DNA from: Epinephelus fuscoguttatus
Taxonomy: Eukaryota; Chordata; Actinopteri; Perciformes; Serranidae
Length of the DNA stretch: 64,000 bases
Direction: 5' to 3'
Assembly: GCF_011397635.1 (NCBI RefSeq)
Contig: NC_064769.1
Coordinates: 15,827,207-15,891,206 of the forward strand
The position numbers and the translations under genes were made by a program. Position 1 is the first letter of the stretch; each line of letters opens with the position of its first letter. The notes under the pieces are model-generated. The model ran no database searches. It worked only from the letters and a program-made list of their open reading frames with translations, and was not told the origin of the DNA. Below are positions 24,901-39,900 of this stretch, in pieces.

Positions 24901-27900
24901 TATTAAGTAATGTCCAGTCTCAGCCCATGTTTTCTCCTTGTATGAAGGATAACATTCAATTTTCAGGGATGCACGATAAGTTCGGCACGTCATTGGTATC
25001 GGCTGATATTGGCTTTAAAATGAAATATCGTAATCGTCCAACATGCTGATTGGTATTGGCCAAATAAGTTGTTGCATACCGGCATATCAGATATTGGCAA
25101 AAAAAAATGTCCAGTATCATGCATCCCACTGATTATAAATTCCATTGTGGAGGATGGCAAAAAGTTCAAATATTATAACTTTGGATGGCAATGCTGTCTA
25201 CCATTACAGTTGCTGGTATTCTGCCCGCCTTACCTAATTTTACCGACCCGCTCTCATACACCAGAATTAGAAGAATCATATTTGTCATCTGCCATCTTCT
25301 TGAATACATGTGAATGCAGCATAACAGTTCACAACTTAAAGATATTAAGTTTACAATGATGTAAAACATTGCAGGGCCGCAACTAACAATAATTCTAACG
25401 GCTGATTAATCGTCCACTTACGCTCTCCATTAATCGATTCATGTTTTTTCTGCTAAATGTCAGAAAATAGGGAAACACCTGTTAAAATTTACCACAACCC
25501 AAGGTGATATGTTGTAACAGCTTGTTCAACCTACAGTCAAAAACCCAGATATTCAGTTTACTATATGACAAAGACAGTCGTGCTGTTTTCCAGCAACAGA
25601 ACATGTCATAGGTCAGCTTACATACAAAACTCACTTTTACCTTCCCAACTTTCTCCCTGAAACCTGTCCAGTATGTTACATGCACTCTGTGCTGCCATGG
25701 TAATGACACTGGGAGACTGTCTCTCTTAGACCACAGGCAGGCTATTATGGGATGAGTGTCTCCCAAACAGACCAATTAGAGTGGTAATCAGAGGAGGGAA
25801 TAGCAGACTGTACTGCACAGATCCATTCTTACTCCAACCGCAAAGATGACAAGAATGAAAGTCACATTGTGAAAATCCTCTCATGGAGAATAATCCCTTC
25901 TTTTTGTCTTGTTGTCGGGTTGTTTTGTCTTTCTTTACATGGCTAGAAATAGCCTTCTCTCAGCCATGGTCTGTGTTCTTTTATCCGTCTTTCTGTCTGC
26001 CAGTTAGCCCTCGAGCTAGCTCTCACGCAGCACTTTAAGTTTACTGACTTTGATCAGCACGAGTGATGATATATTGGCCTCTGACTTTACAACAGCACAG
26101 CTTCAGTTTTTTAACCATGTTGCCAGACACTCTTAAGGCTGCACCCTTTTTCCCACAGTCTCTTTTACAATTCAGGGTTTTACAATTTGGCTGTAGTTTA
26201 CAGAGGCCCATCCATCTGCTGCTGGAGTCAGTGTCCTCATGTCTTTCTCCTTATCTTTATCTTTCCTCTAACAGCACCTTAGTTATTACCTGCTTCAACT
26301 TTACTCTCTTCTTATCACTGCCATGATTCTATGACCACTGATGTGCTTGCGAAGCCCCTTGATTGAAGAGATGCTAGGTTTCCATCATCCCTCTTTGATA
26401 TCTTGTTGTCCTCTACCTCCTGTACTCCTTCTGTCAGGCTTCATGCCAATCATGAAAATTCTTCTCATGGCTATTTGCTTATATCTGCCTGTTTTCGTCA
26501 GACAAAGCTTATTGTGTGAGAAGCAAAGGCCTCTAGTGCTGCCCGTGAGCCTCCTGAGGACATGCACAAGCCCTGTGTGCAGTGCCAGAAACAGTTGAGG
26601 CTTGCTAAGTGCTATATCACTGGGGCAAGTTGAAGGGCCAGGGTCTGATTGGTTAACTACATTTGGTGTATTGTACATAATGGATATGACTGCTCACTAC
26701 TAAACATTCCCTCTGTGGTCTTTTGTAACTGCATTGACCTTGTACCCCTCATCCCTCTGGCTACTGCTGTTAGTGTCTACACCTCTTTCCTGTTTGCACT
26801 GAAGAGAAGCCTTGGCTCAGTCTACAACTGTGAAGGCTCTCCTTTAATGACTTGTTCAGATCTGGTAACTGGAAGTATCAACATTTCTGGCCTTTTGTCC
26901 CACTAAAGGATTCCAGAGGTGGAGGGTTTTCCCCCACTGTTGTAGAAGTAGTTGTTGCTATTTTAAGTCAGCTGTATTTAATGCCAAGGATATGACCTTG
27001 CTCATTTTAAAAGACTAGTAGTAACCAGTTTCATCCAGTTCCCAGAGTGATGACTTTGCTCTGTCATTGCCGGCCCCTCTTGATGATGTTTAGACCACTT
27101 TTGCCCAAGGGCTTAGACATGTTGCTTCAACAACAGCAAAATTCATTTGTTATAATGTATGAGCAAGAAAGACTGGTTGGTCACTCTTTTAACGGGGAGG
27201 CTTCCTAAGGTTTCTACCATTTTTTTTTCCTCCATCGAAGTTTTTTTCTGGGAAGTTTTTCCTCCTCCGCTGTGAGGGTCCAAGGACAGAGGGATGTCAT
27301 ATGCTGTAAAGATCTCTGAGGCAAATTGTGATTTGTGATATTGGGCTTTATGAATACAATTGAATTGAAAGGTTCAGGTGGCCTATCTTGCTCATGTCAT
27401 ACCTCAGTTGCTCTAGTAGTAGTTTCATCTTTTTTCAATGTTTGTTTCTGTTAGATTGTCTCACAGAGCCTTACTGTCTAAACCAGACTAAGGATCTAGT
27501 ACCATTAAAGATTGAAAAAATTATAGGTTTGAGCTATGTGACAAAATATTTCATAAGATGATTGCCTAGCATTATAAATTTTGCCATACCGTTTATGTCT
27601 ATATCGATCCCTGTAATATCTCTGGCTGTAGCAGGCCATTGTAGGCTTTGTTTGTGACTCAATGGCCACGACAGCTTTATGGCAATTTAGAATTTTTAAA
27701 TGGTTTTTGCATCAATGTATGGAAGTTCAGACATTAGCTAAATTCCTGGGATAAACCAATAACAGACATTTTTTTCTGGTTATGTCAATTATCAGCAGTT
27801 TATCAACTAATTTCTCTCGAAAATAATATACATATCAATATTGAGATACCACAATGTAAAATCACATGTACTGGGGTAGAGTTTCTGTTTTTCCTCCCAC

Positions 27901-30900
27901 TGTTAGAGAGTGATGTAAGCAACAATGGAAAAAATACAACAGACCATCTGGATTACTTTGCCATGGTGAGTTCCACCCAAGGTCAAGTGATCTTTTAGAT
28001 CAAAGAGGATATGCGTTTCTGAGTTACGATCTCAGCCTGCGGTATCAGCATCTGTTTGGGAGAGGTGAGCACATATGCATTTCCACAAAGGACATTATAA
28101 TGTGTCACAATAACAAAGGCACAGGTGTAAATGATACAATTGTTGGTGGCTGAATTTCATGTAGCTGCTTTGGTTTCAGGGTCCTGGTATTGTGCATCCC
28201 GGCTCACTGTCATGGCTTACTGGGGCACTTGAATAGAGGAAGAATAAAGGCTGATGATTGTATAGATCTAATTTGCTGCCGGGTTGAAGATGTGTGTGAG
28301 GCATCCATGTTTTAGCATTCATATTTGAAGTGTTGCCAGCTGTAATGACTACAATTTTGTGTTGAATCCTGTTCCTCTGGTAGTTCATCACAAGCTCACT
28401 GGTACTGTCAGGTGATTGTTGTTGCAGGTAGTGAAGTGCTGTATCAGTCCTCTGAACTCCTCTGTAAAAAAACTCTCTAAGTAAAGACAGCATGTTTTTC
28501 ACTGGAAGTTATTCTCAGCAATCATACATGTCAATATTAGGGTTGTAGTGATATACCCGTTTCATGTTATACTGTGATATAAAAGTTGTCGATTATCATA
28601 CCATGTACATTTGCTTATCTATGATATTGAAAAAAAATGCAACTGGATGTTGACTCTCACATTTACTCTAGTTATTTTCAAAGGGGAGACTTTTTACATG
28701 TACTTCCATTAACAAAATGGTTTCAGGTTTCACTTAACCTAATAAAACATTTGTTCAACCAACAATAACCCTTCTGCTTTCATTCTGTTGAGAGTCATTC
28801 TGACTGATGATAATATAATTCTGCAATTGCATGATACCATGGAACTGCGATATTTTGTGAGACCTTTATCATACCATGAAAGTTTCATACCGTTGCAACT
28901 CTAGTCAATGTAGTACAATGATATATTAGGACCATTGTAAGTAAAAAAGGAAAATAAAATGAAAATGGAACCAGGGGAGGGGGGTAACGTTCAGAGAAAA
29001 ACTTAATAGAACTGTGAATTTCTGAGATTAAAGTCATACATTTACAAGAAAAAAATGAAGAAAATTTACAAGGAAAAACCTTGAATATTCTGTGAGATAA
29101 ACTGCCAGAAAGTCAGGTGAGGGAGTATAAAGAGTGACAAAGTCCGAATAAGGTGAGAGTCTTGGTGGCTAAATAGGTCAAGGAAAGGACTTTCACCCAT
29201 GAGATTGGGGTTTGTGTCCAGTTTGACACAATGGATTATTATTTTTAGATTTAGTTGACTTATTTTCAGTTTTTAGGATATATAAAGCTGCTAAATGCAC
29301 ACAGTGTACATAAACTAACGCAGAAAAGCTGAATAGGGTTGTTGATATTAATGTCAGATTTCTAGGACATCCAGGAATGACATCTAGCTGATGGCCAGGT
29401 AATGTCTTAGAAGTCGGTACAACTTTTATTTTGGAACTAATTTTAAATCATTACGTCTTGATGGATGTCTCAGTGTTTGCTAAGATTCCCTGTGGTGTGA
29501 TGAGGTTGATCCAGCCTTGCAAATTGGAGGAATATGTTCCTTGACCAAACACATACAAATGTATCGCTTAATATTTTCAAAACATTACTGAGTTTTATCC
29601 TCATAAATATATGACTTTAGTCTTGGATGTTCTGAGTTTTCTTTCTTTCTTTTTTTTTTTTTTAACCTTCAATAGATCTAATACACCCTCAAAATATAGT
29701 GATAACTTCCATTTTGCCCAAAAATGCACTTAAAGCTTTTTTATTGTATGACTGGACAGATGTGGATGTAAACTACAACTACTGGTTGGCGAAGCCATAC
29801 AACCACAGGGCCATGATTCTAGTTTTCATGCACACCGTATGTTGTTAGTGTATCTAAATTTTGATGTTTGATATTGCTATGCCATGTAAGGCTCATAGAT
29901 TTTTTTATTCCTGGCAGGCATTAACATATCAGGAAACACACAGGTGTAGTTAATAAAATGACTCGCGGCTAAAGATATGGAGGTATTCCAGCCGAAGGAC
30001 CTGGGTATTGTGCATGCTCTCATGGCTTACTCTCATCCCTAATTGGAACAGAGCCATTGTTAATGTTATTAGTTACTCTGGTAAGCCTGTATGGGGTTTC
30101 CGTGGCCTTACTGTGTCAACACGGGAGGCGTAGCGTGAACGGCCCATTCGCAAAGCAGCAGCTTCAGTGCTCCATGGTTGTGCGCACAGGATGCGTTCAG
30201 GCACAGGATTGAGTGTAGGTCAGCTGCGTTTTGGCACCGTACAAGTTCACATCAGGTCATGCTCACTTGTGTTTGGCGTGGGTGAGTTACCAAGGAGTTT
30301 ACTCAATGAAGATTCTGCATGCAATATTAAACCTTTAAATTGGATTTTTTTTTACGATATGGAAATGAAATTTTTTTTGCTACATTACTTGTAGGAGGAA
30401 TTAAAATCAAAATACATTTGAGGATTTTTAGCAAGGAAACCTAAAAAATGAACATTATTCATAATGAAAGTAACTGAAAATATAAGTACTCACAGTCTTG
30501 ATATTTATAGTTCCCTTACCTTGTCTTTACGCACGTCTTATTTGTCTTGCCTGGTGACCTAATAATGTTTCTGCCTGTGTCAGCAGATAGTTGGATTAGT
30601 CTAGACCAATCAGTGCACAGTGTGGTCCCTACCAAGGAGGTGCAGGTCACTGGATTAGCAATTGTCTTCTCTTTCATCCTTCCTCTTTATCTCTCACTGA
30701 GGCAGTGGTCAAGCTTAGACGTATTGCACCCGCTTTCTCGTCACTGACTGCACCCCTGCTCTCACCCAAATTGTTCTTAGATTGAACACTCCCTCTTTTA
30801 CAGCGTGGCTTGTAATGGCCCGGCAGGAGCCATGGATCTTGCTGTCACAGCTAAGGACAGGTTGAAGAGGATGGTAACAGAGGACACATTTCTGTTGGAA

Positions 30901-33900
30901 AGTAAGAACTGAATGACCAAACAGCTGTGGAGAACTCAACTTCTTGATTAACTTCATTTGGACTAGTGAAACATGCCCCTTTGTAGACTTTTATGTCAGC
31001 ATGTTTTTGCTAATAAATACAACTGTAAATGAAACTGCTCTTTTGTGGATTTTTCTACAATCCCCTCCTGACTGGTTCAGCTGTGGGAGCAAAGAGTTCA
31101 TCGCTGAATTTTTGGAGCGTTCTCGAGGACTTGAGAAGCAGATGTGATTCTTGGCTGGTCTGGGGCTGTGTGTAGAAATTACGGTTGGATTGTGTCCAGC
31201 TTTGCTGCAACATTGCTGACATTTTCATTCCTACGGACAATATGGACTTTGTAATAGAGGAACTATTAGCTGGAAATTCCATCTCAGTGATCCATATCAG
31301 CACTGCATTATCAGTGATGGCTGTACTGGTTGAATGAACTGCAATATCTACATAAAGAGTTGCTCATTTCTGAATTTTTTGACATAGCTTGCCCTTGTTA
31401 ACCCTTGCCCTCATGGCTTCTGAGCCTTGCCCTCTGTCTGGAGCAGAGAAAGCTGTGTGTAGACTGGTCCACTGTGGACCCCGACCCCAGGCTATGCTAA
31501 GGCCGCTACACTTGGAGCTGCAGGTGTATGTGAACAAAACACGAGCCAAGCAAAAACACAGGTACTGCTTGAGCAATGAAAACGTACAATTCTGTGGTGA
31601 TTTTTGTTGCTTTACATGGAAGGTTGTGCAAACCCAATGACCTTGATGAGGACACTTACTCCAGATTGGGAGAAGCTGAGAAAATTTGACTAGAAAATCA
31701 CACTGTCAATGAAATGACTGTTAATTAGCTGTTAAAATAAATCCCTAAATCACTTTACAGTAACACAGTGTTTTAAACCAGGAGAAGACCACACTTACGA
31801 TTAAGAACTAAAGACAATATCTAGCCTCATCATGATATCGATATGATTTTTATATATTGCTCAGACTATGTAACAAAATACAAAAGGGCTTGTGTTGAGT
31901 AAATTGGGATTAACTAAATTTTAAATGATGAATAATTACTAGGAATTAAAATAGAATTTTAAGTGCCAGTGAAATGAAACATTTCTGTGTCCCTAGCATA
32001 ATCATGTCTGGTGTGCATTGTAGCGAGGCAATATAAAGAAAATGGGAACAGATGGATGAAATAAAATGATGTTAAAAAAATAAGATGGGGCCCAATGCAA
32101 ATAGAAAATACAGAACAGAATGATAAACTTTATGGAAGAGGACTGTAAAGAAGTGGAGGATGTAAAGTGTTTCTTCAGTGCACCCATGAAACAAATGCAC
32201 TCTTTGACTCTTTGAACACTGAACCTGTGGGTGAAACTACATATGGTCTCTTTGCCATACTTTTGAATGGTGACATTTGTAAAACAGATTAGATTGGAGG
32301 ATAATCCTTGCTTAACTCTACATTCTAGTACCTTATCTGGAATTTAGAGCTGCAACCAAATCTGCTGGTCTTTAGTTTATCCTGGATTATACAATGAATC
32401 TGGGGTGTGTACTTTCTGAATACGACTCACTGGCGAGGCAGAGTTGTGCATGTTGTGACTGAGTGCTGTGTATGTGAATGGGTTCAAGGACCCAGTAGTA
32501 GTACACTCGCTTGTCTTACGACCACACAAAAAACGCTTTTGGCTTGATACATCAATATCTTGTCTATCGAAATTCTTCTTCTTGATTTTATTTTGACCAA
32601 GCATCTAAGAAAATAGTACCTGTACGCAGTATACTTGCTTAATGCATTATTAAAATAGGCTCCATCAACTACTTGATAATGATGAAATGTCCCCTGAACA
32701 ACAGGGAAGTTGTCAATAGACAAAAAGTTCACATTTCTTTTACATTCCCTGAGTCAGCATCATTGATCCGGCAGTTGCCATGGTAACGTAGGCATTGTAG
32801 AGGTGGTGGAAAACTCCTCCTGACTTAGCTTTTGATTTCTGGAAAATAGTGCTTCAGTTATATTTCACTTCAGCAATGTAGGGAAGCAGAGATACACTTG
32901 GATCGTCACTTGTTGACACAGGAATGACCAACATTAGGCTGTTCTGTTGATTTTTCTCCAGTGTTCACATGGACTATGAACAGTATCAGTTAATAAATTA
33001 CTCTTATTCTTTAGCAAACACATTGATATTGTCCACCCATTAGATAACCGTCTTTCATGAATCAGACTCCAAAAAACAAGCTGATATGAGCAGTAACGAG
33101 CAGAAAGCAAGGTGCAACACCTTTTCAAGGTGCTCTTTCACTGAGACTTTAAATCAGTTGCTAAGGCAACAGTCCACAGATATAGCAACAGACCTTGTTG
33201 TCATGGTGATACTGGCAATTTGTTCCTCGCCCTGTGAAGATATTGCACTGCCGCTGTAATAAGTGTCCATATTACTGTACATTGTTCTATCTCTGATGGT
33301 GCTCATAGGCTAACACTGTTCTTTGTCTTTCCCTGTGTGCATGTGCAAACCTGTGTGTGCACCATTTAGAATGGAGGCCTCCTGCTTGGAGTTGGCCTTG
33401 GAAGGAGAGCGGCTGTGCAAGGCTGGAGACTTCAAAGGCGGAACAGCGTTTTTTGAGGCAGCCGTGCAGGTCGGAACAGAAGACCTGAAGACCCTCAGTG
33501 CCATCTACAGCCAGCTGGGCAATGCCTACTTCTACCTCAAAGAGTATGGCAAAGCCCTGGAATATCACAAACATGACCTTACTTTGGCCAGGTAAGAATC
33601 ATACCTTTTGATAGCTGCTACCTGCTGCATTGTAAAAGTTGGTGTCAGACTGCCATTGGGGGCCGTACACATGCCGCGTCTTTAACCACCTGGAAAACAC
33701 GAGGTCAGGCACTGTGCGCAAATTTTGGGCTTTTTTTGAGCCAGCTTTCAAGAGAGCGGTGGTAGGTTGCGTCTGAGGTCGCTAAGCAACCCTAACAAGT
33801 ACTCTATTGTAGCCTATTTACCTGAAATCCAGAGTGCAGAGCTGATCTTCCAGGCGCTCTTTGTGTGTAGGCCTATTGTGTGTGGGACAGATGAAAAGCT

Positions 33901-36900
33901 CTGGCAGCCCTGCACCAAAATGATCAACTTTTCCATATTTACCACAGACTGATATTTATAAAAGAAGGGGAAGATATCTGTTGGCTGTGATTGGTTGTTC
34001 CTCCTCACATGACATGCTGGGTGCACTGCTGTGTTCCAAAAGTTGAACTCGGTTTACCTCGGGATGCATGCCTGCTGACCATCCTTATTGAAAACAATAA
34101 ATTTGAGCGTACAAGAAACGTGGCATGTGTACGGCCCCTTACTTGTTTTAAGCTGTATTGTGTGAATAGGTACTGGAACAAACTTTCTTTTACTAAAGGA
34201 GAAAAGTCAGTTATGCAATTTACTAACCACTGTGTTCATTTCAATTTGAGAGAGGTATTTTCAGATTTTAGTCAGTCAGATTTTAGATGGTGGGAAATTT
34301 TCCTGGACTTAACCTGAAATTTGCCTGTAAGTGATCAACAGAAACCATCTGTATATTACTTTTCAAATCAAACGACTTCCCCAGCTTTGGCAAAAAGCTT
34401 ATATATATTATTTATATTTATCCCAGCATTGAAAACCAGATGAAGCCCATGCAAAAAGTGTAGTTTTTGAGTTACTAAATAAATATTTGTTGTTGCTTGT
34501 TTGTTTTGGTGGCTCAAGGCAATTGACAGGCACTAAAATAGAGTACAGTATCATCTGCATACTAAGGAATCTTAGAGATAAGAAAATGAAATTAATAAAA
34601 ACTATAAGGAGTCCAATTATTAACTGAAGGTGCTTTTGTGACTTTTAATACAGTGTTAACTGCTTATAGTGGTCACTTCTGTCAGCGTCAAATTGATCAC
34701 TATAAGCTGATTACCAATATAACCATTGTCCCTTTATTTCTCATGCAGATTACTATCTAATTGGCCTTTCTATATTTATTACAGAAATATAAAGTTATGA
34801 AACGGACAGCTTCAGTATTGAATTTTTATTGACTGTGTCAAAATACAGTACAGTTGCTTCAGTCATTACATGACTGGGCATTATCAATTCACATGAAGAG
34901 GGTGGCTTCAACCACAGGTGCTTTCCCCATCTGCTTTTTTTTATCTCTCCATCACCAGCAGCTGTGACTAGCAGTTACAAGCTTTGAGCAGTACAGTTGC
35001 TTCAGTCATTACATGACTGGGCATTATCAATTCACATGAAGAGGGTGGCTTCAACCACAGGTGCTTTCCCCATCTGCTTTTTTTTATCTCTCCATCACCA
35101 GCAGCTGTGACTAGCAGTTACAAGCTTTGAGGAGACTATGTCTATGTCTGTCTCTGTCCCGTCATGATTTCAATGTGCACACAGCACCAGCCTCAGATAG
35201 CCAGCTGGAAGCAGACGGGTTACTGAAAGGCAAAGTATCATGGGAGTAAAGTAAAAAGTAAAGTAAAAAAAAGGGAATAAAAGGAAAACCATAGTTTTAC
35301 ACCGTTTTTCCATATGTTTATGTCATGTGATTTGTGCTTTTTTTCCAACTGTAAAATGTATCTAGTGGACTGAAAAGCAATATTATATTATTCTAGGCAA
35401 ATTATTTAATCAAATTTGTAAATGGTAAATGATACTGTCTAAAGCTTTCTAGATCCAGTGACCACTGGTACACTACGAGTAATCACCCCTTTACACACAC
35501 ATTCATACACTTGAGTCACAATACAGTGTTAGGTGCCACCTGCTACTCAGTTTTAAATATGTTGCGAAATACTGAGTGTTACGATAAAATTTATTGTGAT
35601 ATATTGTGATTTGTGCTTTTTTTTTCCAACTGTAAAATGTAGTATCTAGTGGATTGAAAAGCAATATATTATATTATTCTAGAAGGCTGCCAAAAGTTTA
35701 ATTTGTATTTGTAATATTAATAATTTATATGATAAAAAAATCGATAGTGTCTTTGTGACCATATGATATTGGCACACAAAAATATCATGATACTATGGTG
35801 TATCGATTTTTTTCACTGACCTGTAGATTCCACTGTGATATACCGTTAGACAGAAACATCTTGTTACCAGTTACATGAGGACACTCTGCAAAGCTTAAAA
35901 AACACATTCTTTATCTCAAAATGGTTCAGTGACAGCTGCAGATGAAACAATATAATTTATAACAAATTAAAACAGAAATTCTGCTTTTGCCCTCTGAAGT
36001 CTGACTGCAATACAATAAAAAATGAATCCCCTTAGTTGTGGTCTAATAATGATTTAAATTCTGTTTAATTAAGAAAGCTTTGAAGCCAGATCATGTCACT
36101 AGAGTCAGCTCATTTATGCAGTAGGACCTCTGTACATACAGGATGAATGATATGCTGATGAATCTTCCATTTGATGTACCGATAGTCCCAGTAAAGAATG
36201 ATTCAGGCTACCACCCCTGACAAATTTAATTTACTTTATCAGATGCATACTCATAAGAGCATTAGGGATTGCATTATGCTGAGTTAGAAGAATTCAAAGC
36301 AAAAGTGAGTGGACTTTCATATAGTAACAGCTGACAACTACCAGCTGGATATTTAGCTTGTATGAGTAATCCGGTCCCCTGCAGTGTGTGCAGCTGCTAC
36401 TTCAGCAGGGAACTCATCAAAGTCCCCAGGGAGATTTACCTTGTTACATTACAGTCTCACCAGGGCCACTGGGACCTCTTCCTAGGTAGTAAGCAACCAA
36501 TTAAAAATGTATTACACAGCATCTCCCCATTAAAACCTTTTACAGCACCTTAATGGATATCGTTTTAACTAAATGACATTAGCATAGGAAAACTGTCGTC
36601 TTTGCTCCCGCAGCTGATCATCAGAAATGTTTCTTTGCTTTCTCAGGACAATAGGAGACAGAATCGGAGAAGGGAAAGCCAGCGGCAACCTTGGGAACAC
36701 ATTAAAAGTGTTGGGGCGCTTTGATGAGGCCGTTGTGTGCTGTCAAAGACATCTGGATATTTCTCAAGAGCAGGGAGACAAGGTAACATGTTGCTTTTTC
36801 TAATAGTATCTCTTAAGAGTCCATCCAGTTTGCTGCCTGTACTGTTCATTTGCTCCTTCATTCAATCGTTTAAGATTAATAGGAGTTGGTATAATAACAC

Positions 36901-39900
36901 ACATATCTTGATATCTGATCTTAGATAAGAGATCTCTCTGTATTCCTTTTTAATCTCTTCCTTTTCTGTGTCTTATCTTATTGCAGGTTGGAGAGGCCAG
37001 AGCACTATACAACATAGGGAATGTCTTTCACGCAAAGGGCAAACAGCAGTTATGGGGCTGCACCCAGGAACCAGGGGACCTGCCTGCTGATGTCAGAGAC
37101 ACACTGCAAAGGGCTACTGGATTTTATGAGTATGTATTGTTGAGAAATGAACTCATACAACATATGGATGTATGCAACATAAATATAAGGGTGCCTTCAG
37201 ACCTAGAGTTGTCTTGCTTTGGTCCGAATCAGGGACTAATTTTGTTACAAAGTTGTGTAATTGCCTTGAGTTGGTTTGTGTTCTCACGGTAGCATTAACA
37301 AGCAGACCAGATCAAATGCCTGCATGAGAAAGCTGCTCTTGCTTGGTCTTGTTGTTTTGTTGTGCAGCCGAGTGCGATTGATGTGTTCACACCTGCCCAA
37401 ACAAACCGTACGTAGGGGGTAAATGAACTTGAGTTTGATTGAACGGAACCAAACAGGGCAGGTGTGAAAGCACCTTAAATCACAGAGGTAGCCTATAACG
37501 TATAACTGTGTATAACTGTATTTTGTGATGTTGAAATCAATTTAATGCAGAAAACTAATCATAAAACATTGATGCATATAGGGCATTTTGCTTGTCCAAA
37601 GTTACATGTGGAAATCTGGTTTAAATTAGCATGTGTCGCTGCTCTGATCCTACTTTGACTCACCTTTTGCCGTCATTATGCCTTCTGTTATTCTGAAATA
37701 CATCTCTTCCTGTGTGGCACATCTTGATTTGTGTGCATATTTGATATAGATGGATTTCACTTTATTTTCATCAGACCACAGAATAATGTACTCCATGCTC
37801 TCAGCACTTCATATGCCTTCTGGCAAACTCCAGGTTCATGTTTGCCTCCTCTTAAAAACAGCTCCTTCAGGCCAATCTGCGTCATAGCCAAGTCTTATGA
37901 AATACCACACTGACTGCTGTTGTTTTACAAGATCTTCCCTCACAGCTGAAGAGCTTTGCAGATTAATCAGATAAGTCAATATCTCAGTTTGGTTGGACAG
38001 CAGCCTTTTGCAAAGAGTGTTCTCACCCTGAGCTCTTAAGAATATCATACACAAATTTTATCTCCACATCAACAGTTCTTGAATTTCTGATTGTAGAATT
38101 TCCACTATAATATGCAAGTTTATCTAGATATGCAACATTTCTTTCTGAATCATGGGATTCCAGTTATATTCATCACTGGTAGACTCTCAATGACATTTAA
38201 ACTATATTGAATGCAGTAAGTGTAAATCTGGAGTGCCTCTGCCAGGAAGGCAAAACCTTACTGAATAAATTATATATCAGGAAATAATAGTAACAAATAT
38301 AATACACTGTGGACTGGATGCAGTCAATTTAAAAGCTACAAGCAAGCTACAAAATGCAAAAAATTGTGGCAGTGATAAATATTTTGTAAAGGTTTACTGG
38401 AAAAGGCAACTTACTGCTGGGAGTGTGTGTAGCTGCATAAATGTGAACGCAGGTTGGTGTTGAAAAATAGTGTGCACGTTTGGTGTTGCCTGGATAAATA
38501 AAACATAATAGAACTTACAATAGCTCATCTCACAGGGCAATTATCGAGGTCCTATTAAAACCGTTTTGTTTTTACAATGGAGCAGTTCACATCAAATTGA
38601 GTAATTGTCAGATGTGTATGAGAATTCACACATGAATATAAGGTGCTTATTAGAAGCTCAATTAGTCATTTTTATTATATGAAAAAAATACAATAAGCTT
38701 TTAGTGTGTTGTATAACTAACCATAATGAAGTTATTGGGTTGTTTTACACCAGTGTTTAGGTATATATCTTACCAGCAGCAACAATGGGGCTGGTATTGT
38801 TTTCACCCTGCGAGTCTGTGTATGTCTGTTTGTGTCATCATGGCAACATGTGTTCCTGGTGGAACCCATTGTGGCTGGAGCTACTACACAAGTGGTTTTG
38901 TGTGTTTTGCCAGGTGTCTTTATATCAATCTGTCTGTCTGGAGACAGATTTTTTTCACCACAATAGTATCACAGCTGTGCAAGATGCAGTCACGAAACTT
39001 TACAGTGTGTAGCTGAGATCACAATGAAGGCTGAGTTTGAAGATGGGTGTGGACCAAGTGTAAGTAGGGAAGTAGGGAAGGCAAGGCAAGTTTATTTATA
39101 TGTCACATTTTGGCAAAAGGCAATTCAGAGTGTTCTACATAAAACACCAAAAGCATTGAGACAAAGTACAAAAGAAATGCATACAAGGACATTTAAATAT
39201 GATTTAAAAAATTAGCAAAGAGACAGAAAATATAAGACAAAAAAAGCTAAAATATACTAAGACAGTTATAAAATATAAGATAAAAACTTCAGTGCAGTGT
39301 AAGAAATGCATAAATATTTGATTTGATAGAAGGCAGCAACAAATAGAAAAGTCTCCAGCCTTCACTGAAAAGACCTTAAGATTTGCAGCAGACTTGCTGC
39401 TGTTGGAAATTGGTTCCAGATAAGTGGTGCATAAAAATGACCATTTTACACCCCTGGCCCACAATCATTTAATATCAAAGATCGGCGTCCGGGCTGATGT
39501 GATCCCATCGTAACATGGTCTCTGGTACAGGCCTTTATTTAGCTGTTAATGAATTTACACATTTATTCATTCAATTCAGTTCATTTTCTGTAACTACTTA
39601 TCCTGTTAAGGGTTTTGGGGGGGGCTGGAGCCTATCCCAGCTGACACTGGGTGAGAGGCAGGGTACTCCCTGGACAGGTCACCAGACTATCACAGGGCTG
39701 ACACATAGAGACAGACAACCATTCACACCTACGGGCAATTTAGAGTCACCTATTAACCTCACCTGCATGTCTTTGGACTGTGGGAGGAAGCCGGAGTACC
39801 TGGAGAAAACCCTCACTGACACAAACTCCGCACAGAAGGGCTCCCCCACCCTGGGGTTCAAACCCTCTTGCTGTGAGGCGACACTACTAACCACTGTCTT

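Larger units (their letters stand above)
18960..33369 (+). other. gpsm1 intron 1 (14.4 kb)
   Basis: Bounded by donor GTAGGA and acceptor ATTTAG. It is dense in transposon relics, itemised separately. Stretches without an itemised element (about 18960-19720, 21190-22730, 23560-24380, 25590-27180, 28910-31780, 31880-32770) show no coding exon, and only scattered short open frames without domain similarity. Confidence 0.8.
33592..36646 (+). other. gpsm1 intron 2
   Basis: It contains a MITE (33659-34138), a perfect tandem duplication (34846-35131) and repeat fragments at about 35418-35840. The remainder (35850-36640) is repeat-poor and has no coding exon. Confidence 0.8.

Noticed and set aside
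26063..26906. Consecutive + strand open frames in intron 1 as exons
   Set aside because: No domain, no consistent splice phases, and hydrophobic composition from T-rich sequence.
33287..33574. Minus-strand 95-codon frame over exon 2
   Set aside because: It is the antisense shadow of the gpsm1 TPR exon.
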